DNA from: Thiobius zoothamnicola | GTDB lineage: Bacteria; Pseudomonadota; Gammaproteobacteria; Chromatiales; Chromatiaceae | Direction of reading: 5' to 3' | Assembly (NCBI GenBank): GCA_963678215.1 | Contig: OY782758.1 | Coordinates: 310,001-374,000, forward strand | Length of the DNA: 64,000 nt | Shown: positions 51,210-59,688 of the stretch, piece after piece | Layout: the number at the start of each line of letters is the position of its first letter | Position numbering within the stretch: the first letter of the stretch is position 1 | Position numbers and translations under genes: made by a program | The notes under the pieces: generated by a model | What the model saw: only the letters and a program-made list of their open reading frames with translations | Databases searched by the model: none | What the model was told of the DNA's origin: nothing

Positions 51210-51590
51210 ATGTCTTTTGGATATGCTTTAAAACGATTTCGGGAAGAACGTGCCTTGAGTCCTAGGGAACTGGGAAAATTGGCTAATATTGATCACGCTT
51301 ACATCTACCGTCTGGAAAAGAATGAAAAAACGGCTCCTTCAGAAAAGGCGGTCGAATCTCTGGTTCGGACATTGAAACTCACACCACGCCGTGCCGAATT
51401 GGTTCGGCTACTCGTTGGAAAAACGATCCGCACTAATTTGATTGACGTATTTATAGAAGACGAAGAGCGCCCCCTGGAACGCTTGGAGCCCCTTGCTTTG
51501 ATGAGTTTTCGCGGCAAACGCCCGGAAACCCCTGAAGAATGGCGAAAGAAGGATGACCAGTTGAAAGCGCTTCTGGAAGAGGAAGACTAA
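51210..51590 (+). CDS. Xre-family HTH transcriptional regulator (CapH-like role)
   Basis: A 126-residue protein with an N-terminal Xre/Cro-type helix-turn-helix (FGYALKRFREERALSPRELGKLANIDHAYIYRLEKNEKTAPSEKAVE, about residues 3-50) and a charged C-terminal tail. A GGGGAG site precedes ATG 51210. The ImmA/IrrE gene starts at the base after its stop. The pair, divergent from a ubiquitin-like operon, resembles in layout the CapH repressor and CapP protease that control CBASS operons after DNA damage. By analogy it would repress transcription until cleaved by its partner. Confidence 0.8.
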   Translation: MSFGYALKRFREERALSPRELGKLANIDHAYIYRLEKNEKTAPSEKAVESLVRTLKLTPRRAELVRLLVGKTIRTNLIDVFIEDEERPLERLEPLALMSFRGKRPETPEEWRKKDDQLKALLEEED

Positions 51591-52478
51591 ATGGACGAAT
51601 TCAGCGTCACTATGAAAGCAAGGCAGTTTGTGAAAGATGCTGGCATCAGTTCCATACCAGTCGATACTGAAAAATATGCCGCAGCCGCAAAGGCCAAGAT
51701 CAAAGTCAGTACTGATCTAGATGACGATGAATCAGGACAGACGTTTCCCCTGGCGGACAAACACATAATCACCATTAACGGAAACCATCTGGAAGAACGC
51801 CAGCGCTTCACCGCATTGCATGAGATTGCTCATATCATGCTCGAACTGCCATCACAACATCACGGCGAGAGCATCACCACATCGGATTTGGTGAGTTACC
51901 GCCGCCGTCCAAAAGAAGAGATATTGTGTGACGTGTTTGCCGCCGAATGCCTCCTGCCTCACGAACAGTTCAAGCAAGATGTCCAAAATGTGGGGGTATC
52001 ATTAGATGAAGTCAAAAAACTGGCAAGCCGCTATCAGGCATCGGTTACATCTACGGACTCACGTTTTGCCATCAACAGCAATGTTCCTTGCGCATTTGTT
52101 CTGATGGAGCATGGAAAAATCCGCTATGTCTCCATGTCAAAGTTTCTGCGGGAACGCAAGGGCTGGATAGAATTTGGCATTCCAATTCCCAGAGGTAGTG
52201 TTGCCGAGCGGGTATCAAAAAGTGCCTCTACCCTCCAGGACTACGATGAAATACCGACAGAAGTATGGTTTACCAATGGCGTAAAAGGATTTGATCTTTT
52301 AGCCGAAGAATCAATGCCCCTTCGGGAGTGGAACCAATGCCTCTCGCTGATTTGGTTTGATGAAGAATTAAAGCACACCGGTTGGACGCAAAACTGCCGT
52401 GAGGATGACAGTGAACCACTGTTGGAAGAATTGGATGGAAATTTACCTTGGCCCTCAAGAAGCAAGAGAAAGAAATAG
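51591..52478 (+). CDS. ImmA/IrrE family metallopeptidase (CapP-like role)
   Basis: A 295-residue zinc peptidase. The HExxH motif is HEIAH at residues 77-81 (FTALHEIAHIMLELP) and the third ligand region is EEILCDVFAAECLLP about 35 residues later, as in ImmA/IrrE. The C-terminal half (about 150-295) is a sensor-like extension found in many IrrE proteins. It directly follows the HTH gene, the usual repressor-protease pair, in which the peptidase cuts the repressor on a signal such as single-stranded DNA or oxidised zinc. Its target here is presumably the 126-residue HTH protein. Confidence 0.83.
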   Translation: MDEFSVTMKARQFVKDAGISSIPVDTEKYAAAAKAKIKVSTDLDDDESGQTFPLADKHIITINGNHLEERQRFTALHEIAHIMLELPSQHHGESITTSDLVSYRRRPKEEILCDVFAAECLLPHEQFKQDVQNVGVSLDEVKKLASRYQASVTSTDSRFAINSNVPCAFVLMEHGKIRYVSMSKFLRERKGWIEFGIPIPRGSVAERVSKSASTLQDYDEIPTEVWFTNGVKGFDLLAEESMPLREWNQCLSLIWFDEELKHTGWTQNCREDDSEPLLEELDGNLPWPSRSKRKK

Positions 52479-52632
52479 CCAGCTTATAGAATGTGTTGAA
52501 GTACGAACCGAATCCAATCGGACTGTCATTCTGAGTGTAGTGAAGAATCCAGAAATCACACTTGATTGAACCGGGTGAATTCCTGTTACCATGCCCTGTG
52601 GGAAAGCCAGCTCACAAGGCAGGATAAGCTGG

Positions 52633-53058
52633 CTAAATTGCAGGAGCGTTCGGCGATACAAACGGATTATGGATACGTAGCTGATCTTCAATCAGTTGCC
52701 CATGCTGCATGTCCTCGCTGTACAACCATGCGCAACCAGCCTGTAGCGCGGCGGCAATGATCAGCGCGTCATAGATCATATAGCCGTGGCGTTGCGTGAT
52801 GTTGAGTGCCATGTCATGCGTGCTGAGTTTCAGTGACACTACTTGGAAGATGGCGCGCGCTACATCCAACACTTCACGAATCTCGGCATAGCTCAGCTTT
52901 TGTTTACGCCGTGCGACAGCGGTAAATTCATTCAAAACCTGTACGCTGATCACACCACCCTGTGCCAGGGTAGTCTCGGCCTGGCTGGATTTGCGCTGGT
53001 CATCCGATAACAGATACAGCAATACATTGGTGTCGTAGAAGATGTTATGTCCGGGCAT
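52633..53058 (-). CDS. vapC: VapC family PIN-domain toxin
   Basis: A 141-residue PIN ribonuclease. The acidic active site is visible as YDTNVLLYLLS near the N-terminus, NEFTAVARR in the middle and IYDALIIAAA with SEDMQ near the C-terminus. The start was set at ATG 53058 (MPGHNIFYDTN); six more codons are possible upstream. The 5' end overlaps vapB by 14 bp, as usual for coupled TA pairs. It converges with the ImmA/IrrE gene. Confidence 0.88.
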   Translation of the reverse strand: MPGHNIFYDTNVLLYLLSDDQRKSSQAETTLAQGGVISVQVLNEFTAVARRKQKLSYAEIREVLDVARAIFQVVSLKLSTHDMALNITQRHGYMIYDALIIAAALQAGCAWLYSEDMQHGQLIEDQLRIHNPFVSPNAPAI

Positions 53059-53278
53059 TGGCTTCCAACCGGTCAAATTTGAAATCGGCAGGTAAGCGCC
53101 CCCGGAATTTTCTCAGGCGTTGCAGTAGTTCGCTTGGCGTTGGCTGGCGCTGAATGGCGAATGTGCCCGGGTTGGGTACGATAATTTCAATGTGATCACC
53201 CGCTTTCAAATCAAGCACATCGACCACGGATGCTGGCAGGCGCACGGCCAGGCTGTTGCCCCATTTAGCGACTTGCAT
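53045..53278 (-). CDS. vapB: VapB/AbrB-fold antitoxin
   Basis: A 77-residue antitoxin with an N-terminal SpoVT/AbrB swapped-hairpin domain (MQVAKWGNSLAVRLPASVVDVLDLKAGDHIEII). Its C-terminal tail (about residues 47-77, ELLQRLRKFRGRLPADFKFDRLEAN) should wrap the VapC toxin. It lies first in the operon. A dyad at 53299-53322 just upstream is a candidate operator. Confidence 0.88.
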   Translation of the reverse strand: MQVAKWGNSLAVRLPASVVDVLDLKAGDHIEIIVPNPGTFAIQRQPTPSELLQRLRKFRGRLPADFKFDRLEANART

Positions 53279-53298
53279 GGGAGTGGTTCCTTATTCTG

Positions 53299-53322
53299 GA
53301 TATATCGGATTAATTGTATATC
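53299..53322. promoter_or_regulatory. Dyad upstream of vapBC, candidate operator
   Basis: GATATA and TATATC (53299-53304, 53317-53322) form an inverted repeat around an AT-rich 12-bp centre, about 20 bp before the vapB start. AbrB-fold antitoxins bind such AT-rich dyads. Confidence 0.4.
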
Positions 53323-53678
53323 ATAAACTGGCAGCAGCTGCATGGATATCGGGGCTGATGTGCAACATCAGGTTGCCTGAGTAGGGCCGTTGCACCATGA
53401 AATGTCACAATGTCGTCTTTTGATGTTTCTGCTCATTGGGTAAATGGTAGCTTATTTTGCTATCAACACTTGCCCCCTCCAGGGAGCAGTCTGAAGGTTA
53501 CCGCCAAATTGAAGTCTCGCAGCGGTGCGACGCAGGCCGTACAACTCCAGGTAGTGGTTAATTTGCGACTGCTGCAAGGTGATCCTTGTTGGAAGATGGG
53601 TAGTGTGACATCACATGACTACCAAACGGCAATTACTCCATAGCAGTTCAAATATAACCACTACCCAACTCCATTCTA
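53323..53678. other. Gene-free right edge of the island
   Basis: 356 bp without a supported gene. A 77-codon frame at 53410-53643 shows no domain, no ribosome-binding site and ends in simple sequence, so I do not call it. The region abuts the displaced clpB 3' end at 53679. Confidence 0.45.
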
Positions 53679-53848
53679 CTGGACAGGGCGAGGCCGGATT
53701 CGACCCGGTGTATGGCGCACGGCCTCTGAAACGCGCGATCCAGCAACAACTGGAAAACCCGCTCGCACAGCAGATCCTGGCCGGCCAGTATGCACCGGGC
53801 GAGGTGATCCAGGTGGATGTAGATGCGGACGGATTGCGGTTTGAATGA
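53679..53848 (+). pseudogene. Displaced second copy of the clpB 3' end
   Basis: From CTGGACAGG (53679) to the stop at 53848 the sequence matches clpB 45314-45487. It encodes GEAGFDPVYGARPLKRAIQQ and onward to the last residue (VDVDADGLRFE). Counting by eye, 24 of about 162 aligned bases differ, most of them silent, plus a 4-base deletion near the left end. It therefore is not a fresh duplication but the tail of a different clpB allele. There is no start codon of its own. Together with the clpB end it brackets the island 45488-53678. Confidence 0.85.
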
Positions 53849-53859
53849 CGTGAATTCAA

Positions 53860-54270
53860 TCAGGTGCACCAGTTTTCATGCGTCAGGCCAGTTACTTGGT
53901 TGAAATGTTTATGGTTGTTGGTCACCAGTGTTGCTCCAATGCTGATGGCATGACCAGCAATCATGGCATCGTTATTGCCGATGGGTGCGCCCTGGTTCAG
54001 TAATGCCGCCTGGATTGCCACAAACTTGTCCGCCGCTTGCGAATCCCAGGGTTTGACGACATGCAGCCGTTCGCAAAACGCGTCAATCAATGGGTGGTGT
54101 TTGCCAGGATGTTGCGACCGTTGGGCGCCTAACCGCAATTCAGCGTAGGTAATCACCGATATGCAAATTTCGTGACCATCCTGCACCTTGTGTTGCAGGG
54201 TAGCCAGCACTTCGGGTGGGCGTTGCCTGATGATATAACTGCATATGTCGGTATCCAGCATGTACAGCAT
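53860..54270 (-). CDS. vapC: VapC family PIN-domain toxin (second)
   Basis: A 136-residue PIN ribonuclease with MLDTDICSYIIRQRP at the start (first Asp), VITYAELRLGAQRS in the middle and NNDAMIAGHA plus VTNNHKHFNQV at the end. These are the positions of the four acidic residues or their neighbours in VapC of the tRNA-fMet-cleaving type. Its ATG overlaps the vapB stop by one base. It begins 11 bp from the displaced clpB tail. Confidence 0.9.
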   Translation of the reverse strand: MLYMLDTDICSYIIRQRPPEVLATLQHKVQDGHEICISVITYAELRLGAQRSQHPGKHHPLIDAFCERLHVVKPWDSQAADKFVAIQAALLNQGAPIGNNDAMIAGHAISIGATLVTNNHKHFNQVTGLTHENWCT

Positions 54271-54500
54271 CAGAAGGTCGCCCGTTCATGCTCCAGCAAT
54301 CCGGGACGATCCGGCATGAAGTCATCATCCGCTTTCGGCAGCTTGGCGAATGATGCCCACGATTTGCGTACCGGCGCGATGATTAAACGGTCGCCGGATT
54401 GTTCAATAACAACCTCATCAATACCTTGGAAGGCAAAGGCTGCCGGAATTCGAATCGCTTGGTTCCTGCCATTGCGGAAAAGTTTTGCCGTTGTATGCAT
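54270..54500 (-). CDS. vapB: VapB/MvpA-type antitoxin (second)
   Basis: A 76-residue AbrB-fold antitoxin: MHTTAKLFRNGRNQAIRIPAAFAFQGIDEVVIEQSGDRLIIAP is the DNA-binding swapped hairpin, and the tail (WASFAKLPKADDDFMPDRPG) is the toxin-binding part. The start is ATG 54500; an upstream extension to 54557 is not supported. The gene is coupled to vapC through a TGATG overlap. It is unlike the vapB at 53045 in sequence. Confidence 0.9.
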   Translation of the reverse strand: MHTTAKLFRNGRNQAIRIPAAFAFQGIDEVVIEQSGDRLIIAPVRKSWASFAKLPKADDDFMPDRPGLLEHERATF

Positions 54501-54692
54501 AATCAGTTTACCTTTATAGCATATGCCTAGCATAGGCCACAGGGCTGCGGGTGTCAACTGACGGCTTTTTAGGCGATCTCTTTGCTTGGGAGGCCTGTTT
54601 TCATAGGTGCTATTTTACCATTCCATCCGCCGGGCCGCATTTTTTCTTGTAGCCCTTGGGGGCTTTCACCTTCAGTTTTTCAACTGATTGGG

Positions 54693-54928
54693 TTAGCTCT
54701 TCGAGTTGGCCCCAAAAAAAATGGGTGGTCCTATATTGTCCATCCATTTGACAGGATCGGCCTGCTCCAAGTCGGCGCACGATAGTTTGCCTCGCCAGTA
54801 TCGTTGATGGCGTAACGAACCTGATCTCCTTTTTTGAGGTGCAGGATCTTACGCACAACTGCTGGAACGGTGTTTTGATAGCGCTTGCCTCTGTCCGCAT
54901 CCGCTGGTGGCAGTTTGGCTTCTGGCAA
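54693..54928 (-). pseudogene. AbrB-type antitoxin, frameshifted
   Basis: The first 47 codons (MPEAKLPPADADRGKRYQNTVPAVVRKILHLKKGDQVRYAINDTGEA) are an AbrB/PrlF-like antitoxin hairpin. The frame is then lost. In another frame the family-like tail continues (ADLEQADPVKWMDNIGPPIFFGANSKS, stop at 54693). One added base near 54785 would join them. No toxin gene follows, so this is an orphan, probably dead antitoxin. Confidence 0.5.
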
Positions 54929-55057
54929 ACTGGAACAAGGGGTTTGTTACCAGTATTGGCGTACGCTACGGCATGGTTTTGGGTTGATCGTGGATCAAAT
55001 GGTTTGCATTACCGCAGTCAGCAGCCGAATCGCACTGGTGGTAATTGGTTTCCTTAA

Positions 55058-58000
55058 TCAAACCTGTATGCCCTTGGATGATTGATGGAAAGCCTGTTCT
55101 GCGGCGGATAAGAGCGCTGGTACCAGGAAAAGGACGAGGAAAGTCGCAAAAGCCAGGCCAAATGAAATCGATACGGCCATGGGTATCAGGAACTGAGCTT
55201 GCAGCGAGGTTTCAAACAGCAGAGGTAATAGTCCGGCGATCGTGGTGAGTGAAGTCAGCAAAACGGCGCGCAGGCGTTGACAGGCTGCCTCAATGACGGC
55301 TTGTTGTATCGCCATACCTTGTTTACGCAGTTGTTTGTAGAACACGACTAAGATGATGGAGTCATTCACGACGATGCCGGATAGCGCGAATACGCCGAAC
55401 ATGGACAGTATGGTGGGTGTGATGCCCATGGCCCAGTGGCCAAATAAAGCGCCAACTGCGCCAAATGGGATGATCGCCATCACCACCAGCGGCCAAGTAT
55501 AAGAACTGAATACCCAGGCGAGGATGATATAGATCATAGCCAGCGCGAACAGCGCACCTGTTCGCATATCGCTGGCGGTTTCCTGTTGATCGGCGGCGCG
55601 GCCACTGAATTCCCATTCAATATCATAACGCTCGACGAGCGTTGGCAGGATGGCGGCTTTGAGTTGTGCGCGTATGGCGTCGCCGCTGGCGGTTTTGCGG
55701 TCAACATCCGCATATACGTTCACTGAAAGTTGGCCATCAATATGACGCAGCGCTTTAAAGCCGCGCTGTTCGGTCAGTTCCACAACCGAGAGCAAGGCGA
55801 CAGTTTCGCCGTTAGGCAGGAACAGGTGGAAATCATCCAGAGTCGCAAGGCGATAGCGTTCCTGGTCTGGCAGCATGATCCGGACTTCGATTTCGTCGTC
55901 TCCCTCGTTGAATATCTGTGTCAGGCGGCCATCCAGTGCGCTACGCAATTGGTTGCCGATTTCTTCCGTAGTCAGACCCAGTGATTCACCTAATGCATTG
56001 ATTTGGTAGACCAGTTGTTGTTGTCCATAGGGCATGTCGTCTTCAATACTTTTTGTGCCGGGAATGGCCCGAATGGCTTCGGCCAGTTCCAAAGCCGCTT
56101 GTTTGAGACGTTCGTCCTGGCTACCGCTTAGACGAATTTCGACTGCCCGCCCTGGATGCCCGCCTTGACGCATGGTGAAAGTCATATATTCCAGTCCGGG
56201 CGGCACATTGACTTTGGCTTCCCATTGCTTGAGGAATTGCTGATTGGTGACTGAGCGGGCGTCGGTGGCGGGTAATTCAACCAATACGGAGGCGAATTGC
56301 TCACCAGTCTGGGTTTGCCGCCCATTGGAGAAATAGGCCAGATTATTGGCGACGGCGGCGATTTTGACCAGATTGCCGCCCAGTTCCTTGTCTGTTTCAT
56401 ACAGGGCTTCTTCAACCTGGCGGATGTGTTCGGCCACCCGTTCGGGCGGTGTGCCGGATACGAAAGAGGCGCTGGCGATCAAGATGCTGCCTGGCACATT
56501 CGGGAAAAAGGAAAAGCCCATGCGGCCACCGGCGATCAAGCCGATTAACAGAATTAACATGGCAAAGGCGGATGCCAGAGTCGCCATCCGGTTGTGGACG
56601 GCGAAGGTGATGGCGCGACGGAAGGTATGGTCACGGAAATGCGCGAAGCCGCTATCCCAGCGTTGGCGGAAACTGCGCGGTTTGGTTGGCTTGAGATGGG
56701 TCAAACTGTGGCGTAGGTGGCCTGGCAGTACCAAGAAACTTTCGATCAGGGAGGCGATGATCACGCAGACGATGACGTAGGGGATATCGCCGAGAAATTT
56801 GCCAATGAAGCCGGAAATCGCAAATAGTGGGATAAAGGCGGCGATGGTGGTCAGGGATGAAGAGATGACCGGCCCTAGCATGCGTAATGCCCCGCCTTCA
56901 GCGGCGACGAGCGCATTTTCCCCGCCTTGGTAGTGGGTCAGTGTATCTTCCCCAACCACGATCGCATCATCCACAATAATGCCCAGCGCCATGATCAAAG
57001 CGAACATGGAGATCATATTGATGCTGCCGCCACCCAGATACAGCACCGCCAGCGTTGCCATAAACGAGGTGGGTATGCCGACCGTCACCCACCAGGCAAC
57101 CCGTCCGTTCAGAAACAAAAATAAAATACCGATAACTAACGCCAATCCGCTCAGGCCGTTTTTCAAGAGTAGGTTGATGCGATCCTGGATGAGCTGCCAT
57201 TGTTCATCATAAATGGTCAGTTTGATGTCTGGTGGCATTTGTTGCGTTGCTTCGGTGTGCCATTCACGCAGAATACGGGCGGATTCCAGCGAATCTGCGG
57301 CGGCGGATCGTTGCAAAACCAGCTCAACGGCGGGTTTGCCTTGGTAGTCTATGGTGATTTGATCGGGTTTGGCGCGTCGTTCAATTTGGGCAACATCCCC
57401 CAGATTCAGCAGACGGCCCTCTTGATCTGCGATTAGCGGCAATTGGGCGAACCCGCTGGTTGTGCGTTGTTGGTTGGTGGCGCGCAATTCACGCGCGACA
57501 TCATCGCGGCCTACAGTACCGGCAGGCAAGTCGCGTGAGGCGGCATGAATACGCGCGCTGATTTCGGTGAGCGGCAGGTTAAGCTCTTGTAAGGTCGCCT
57601 GAGGAATCTGAATGGCGATTTCTTCTTCCGGCAGGCCATTGACGGTGACTTTGGCGATGCCGCGATCCAGCAATTCCCGCTCAATGTTGCGTACCAAAGG
57701 GCGTAGTTCGCTCACGGTTTCAGGGCCATGCACCAGTAAACGGGCGACCGGTTCATAACGTACGATATGGGAGACTTTCGGTTGCTCAGATTCGGCAGGC
57801 AGATTACGCACGCCGTTAACCAATTCCTCCACCCGGCTGGTGGCTGCGCCCATGTCGGAATCTTCGGGAAATTCCAACGTAATGACACTGATGCCCTGGC
57901 TGGAGGTGGATGTCATTTTTTCCAGCCCATCTACAGTGCGCAAAGCTTGTTCAAGCGGCAGAGTGACGGCTTGTTCAACATCTTCAGCACTGGCACCGCT

Positions 58001-58165
58001 CCAGGCCGTGCGAACATTCACCATTTCCACTTCAAAATTTGGAAAAAACTGGACGTTGAGTTTGCCCAGCGCCCAAAAGCCGAGGAACAGCATGCTCAAC
58101 ATCAGCAGATTCGCGGCGACTGGATGCCGGGCGAAAACGGATATCAGATTGTTAGGGTCACGCAT
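55058..58165 (-). CDS. RND efflux permease (AcrB-like)
   Basis: A 1035-residue inner-membrane proton antiporter of the resistance-nodulation-division type. It has twelve helices in two similar halves, two large periplasmic loops and the intramembrane Asp pair in LIMALGIIVDDAIVVGED (about residue 397). The typical opening is FARHPVAANLLMLSMLFLGFWAL. The adaptor gene lies 8 bp upstream. No TolC-like outer-membrane gene is in the window, so a shared outer-membrane channel is likely. The substrate class (drugs, detergents, lipids) cannot be told; the sequence looks closer to the generic HAE/MMPL-like group than to metal pumps. Confidence 0.93.
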   Translation of the reverse strand: MRDPNNLISVFARHPVAANLLMLSMLFLGFWALGKLNVQFFPNFEVEMVNVRTAWSGASAEDVEQAVTLPLEQALRTVDGLEKMTSTSSQGISVITLEFPEDSDMGAATSRVEELVNGVRNLPAESEQPKVSHIVRYEPVARLLVHGPETVSELRPLVRNIERELLDRGIAKVTVNGLPEEEIAIQIPQATLQELNLPLTEISARIHAASRDLPAGTVGRDDVARELRATNQQRTTSGFAQLPLIADQEGRLLNLGDVAQIERRAKPDQITIDYQGKPAVELVLQRSAAADSLESARILREWHTEATQQMPPDIKLTIYDEQWQLIQDRINLLLKNGLSGLALVIGILFLFLNGRVAWWVTVGIPTSFMATLAVLYLGGGSINMISMFALIMALGIIVDDAIVVGEDTLTHYQGGENALVAAEGGALRMLGPVISSSLTTIAAFIPLFAISGFIGKFLGDIPYVIVCVIIASLIESFLVLPGHLRHSLTHLKPTKPRSFRQRWDSGFAHFRDHTFRRAITFAVHNRMATLASAFAMLILLIGLIAGGRMGFSFFPNVPGSILIASASFVSGTPPERVAEHIRQVEEALYETDKELGGNLVKIAAVANNLAYFSNGRQTQTGEQFASVLVELPATDARSVTNQQFLKQWEAKVNVPPGLEYMTFTMRQGGHPGRAVEIRLSGSQDERLKQAALELAEAIRAIPGTKSIEDDMPYGQQQLVYQINALGESLGLTTEEIGNQLRSALDGRLTQIFNEGDDEIEVRIMLPDQERYRLATLDDFHLFLPNGETVALLSVVELTEQRGFKALRHIDGQLSVNVYADVDRKTASGDAIRAQLKAAILPTLVERYDIEWEFSGRAADQQETASDMRTGALFALAMIYIILAWVFSSYTWPLVVMAIIPFGAVGALFGHWAMGITPTILSMFGVFALSGIVVNDSIILVVFYKQLRKQGMAIQQAVIEAACQRLRAVLLTSLTTIAGLLPLLFETSLQAQFLIPMAVSISFGLAFATFLVLFLVPALLSAAEQAFHQSSKGIQV

Positions 58166-58173
58166 GTGGGAGT

Positions 58174-59430
58174 TTACCTGGCTTGACGAATGAGCAGGCC
58201 ATCCATGGCGTTAGGTAATTGAGTGACGATAATCGGCATGTCCTTCGTCACCTGATTGGAGCGTATCAGCACGCGCGATTGATCTTCATCAATGCGTAAG
58301 TCGCCGATGCGTTCAACCCGGATTGAGCGCATGCGGCTTTGCTCATCCACGGTGTAAATGCGATTAGCGCCATAAATGGCTTCATGCGGTAAGGCGATCA
58401 GCCCGGTTTGCGGCGGCAACTGGAGGTTGAGACGTACGAAGCGGCCTTTTTGCAGGCTGTTGATTGGGGTTTTGAGGGTGAATAAGGCGGTGACTCCGCC
58501 GCTACCGGTGCTGACTTCGCCGCTTAATGTGCGTAGTGCCGCAAGGATGGATTGTCCGTCAATGGTTCCGGCCACTTCAAGCGGGATGTCATCATTGATT
58601 GCCTGACGTATCGTCGCCAGATGCCGATTAGGTATCTGCGCGCGTAGCACCAGAGCATCCGTGTCATAAAGTTCCACCAATGCCGAGCCTATACGCGCCC
58701 GTTTACCCGGCGAGGCCAGTTGACGCACGATAATGCCGTCAAAAGGCGCTTTTATCTGGCAGCGTTGCAAATCCAGCAGTGTTTGATCTCGTAAAGCGGA
58801 GGCACGGGTGCGACGTGCTTTGGCTTGAGCGAGACGGGATGGGTATTCAGCGATGGCCTGTTCCCGGTTGGTCAGCGCAATGGCTTGTTGCTCCATGGTG
58901 CGGCGGGCGTTATCCAAAGAAGATTGAGCGCTTACTTGTTTCGCCACCAGGTTTTGCAGTCGGGTCACTTCATTCCGGGCTAACCCAAGTAAACGCTGTT
59001 CACGCGGCAGCGATTTCTGATTGGCGGCATGGCGAATTTTTTCTGCGGTGATATTGGCTTCCGCCTCAGCCAAATCCGCTTCACGTTGTTGGAGTGTTAA
59101 ACGGACATCACGCTTATCCAGACTGACCAGCAATTGCCCTTTGGCAACCCGATCACCTTCAATAACCTGCACGGTTGATACGTCAGCTTCGACGCTGGCG
59201 GTTAACTGGGTTGACCATAAGGAATCAACGCTGCCATAGAGCGTGAGATCGGGCGAGTGGCGTTGTGGAGCGGCAGCCTCCACTTTAACCAGCCAGGCTT
59301 TTTCAGTCATGGCGACGGGTTCAGGCTGCGGTTTGGTGAGAATCAGCCAGGCTGCGATGAGTATTGCCAAACCTATAATCAGGATGGGCAAGATAGGTTT
59401 GAATGATTTTCTGGCTGATAAATGCGCCAT
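58174..59430 (-). CDS. RND efflux periplasmic adaptor subunit (MFP family)
   Basis: A 418-residue membrane-fusion protein that bridges the RND permease and an outer-membrane channel. It has an N-terminal membrane anchor (about residues 13-32), a split biotinyl-lipoyl-like domain (TASVEADVSTVQVIEGDRVAKGQLLVSLD and CQIKAPFDGIIVRQLASPGKRARIG) and a coiled-coil hairpin (about 105-205, rich in Ala, Glu, Arg). Beta-barrel and membrane-proximal domains follow. It is the first gene of the pump operon. No regulator gene is adjacent. Confidence 0.92.
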   Translation of the reverse strand: MAHLSARKSFKPILPILIIGLAILIAAWLILTKPQPEPVAMTEKAWLVKVEAAAPQRHSPDLTLYGSVDSLWSTQLTASVEADVSTVQVIEGDRVAKGQLLVSLDKRDVRLTLQQREADLAEAEANITAEKIRHAANQKSLPREQRLLGLARNEVTRLQNLVAKQVSAQSSLDNARRTMEQQAIALTNREQAIAEYPSRLAQAKARRTRASALRDQTLLDLQRCQIKAPFDGIIVRQLASPGKRARIGSALVELYDTDALVLRAQIPNRHLATIRQAINDDIPLEVAGTIDGQSILAALRTLSGEVSTGSGGVTALFTLKTPINSLQKGRFVRLNLQLPPQTGLIALPHEAIYGANRIYTVDEQSRMRSIRVERIGDLRIDEDQSRVLIRSNQVTKDMPIIVTQLPNAMDGLLIRQAR

Positions 59431-59558
59431 AGTGATCTCTTGAAGGAATGTTGTTGTTTTAGACGTTTTTCAGCCAATTGTCAGAGGATACCGGGCTTGT
59501 GGCGTTACCATGTACGTAACAGCCCTTGGTTTGTGATCCGTTAGTGTCGCGCGGGTAG

Positions 59559-59586
59559 GATGCAATAAGCGTAGCGCATTGCACCC
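59559..59586. repeat. Short dispersed-type palindromic repeat
   Basis: GATGCAAT-AAGCGTAGCGC-ATTGCACC holds the inverted ends TGCAAT/ATTGCA. This motif is common as an intergenic repeat in proteobacterial genomes. A partial relative (GGCGCAATGCGTT) occurs at about 59610 and at about 60139. Confidence 0.4.
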
Positions 59587-59688
59587 TGATGATAATGAAC
59601 ATTTGGCGCAATGCGTTTCACTTGTTGAGCCTTAAGCGGTTAATCATCTTGGAATCTTATCTTAATCTTCATGCATTCCAATCCAAAA

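Noticed and set aside
46767..52478. Calling the operon CBASS
   Set aside because: No CD-NTase gene is present in or next to it; only the accessory-type domains and the regulators are shared.
52605..52634. AGCCAGCT/AGCTGGCT inverted repeat as a bidirectional terminator between the ImmA/IrrE gene and vapC
   Set aside because: The 14-base loop is long and there is no T-run on either side; it is too weak to call.
53410..53643. 77-codon frame before the displaced clpB tail
   Set aside because: No recognisable domain, no upstream signals; its product is serine/glycine-rich and ends by chance.
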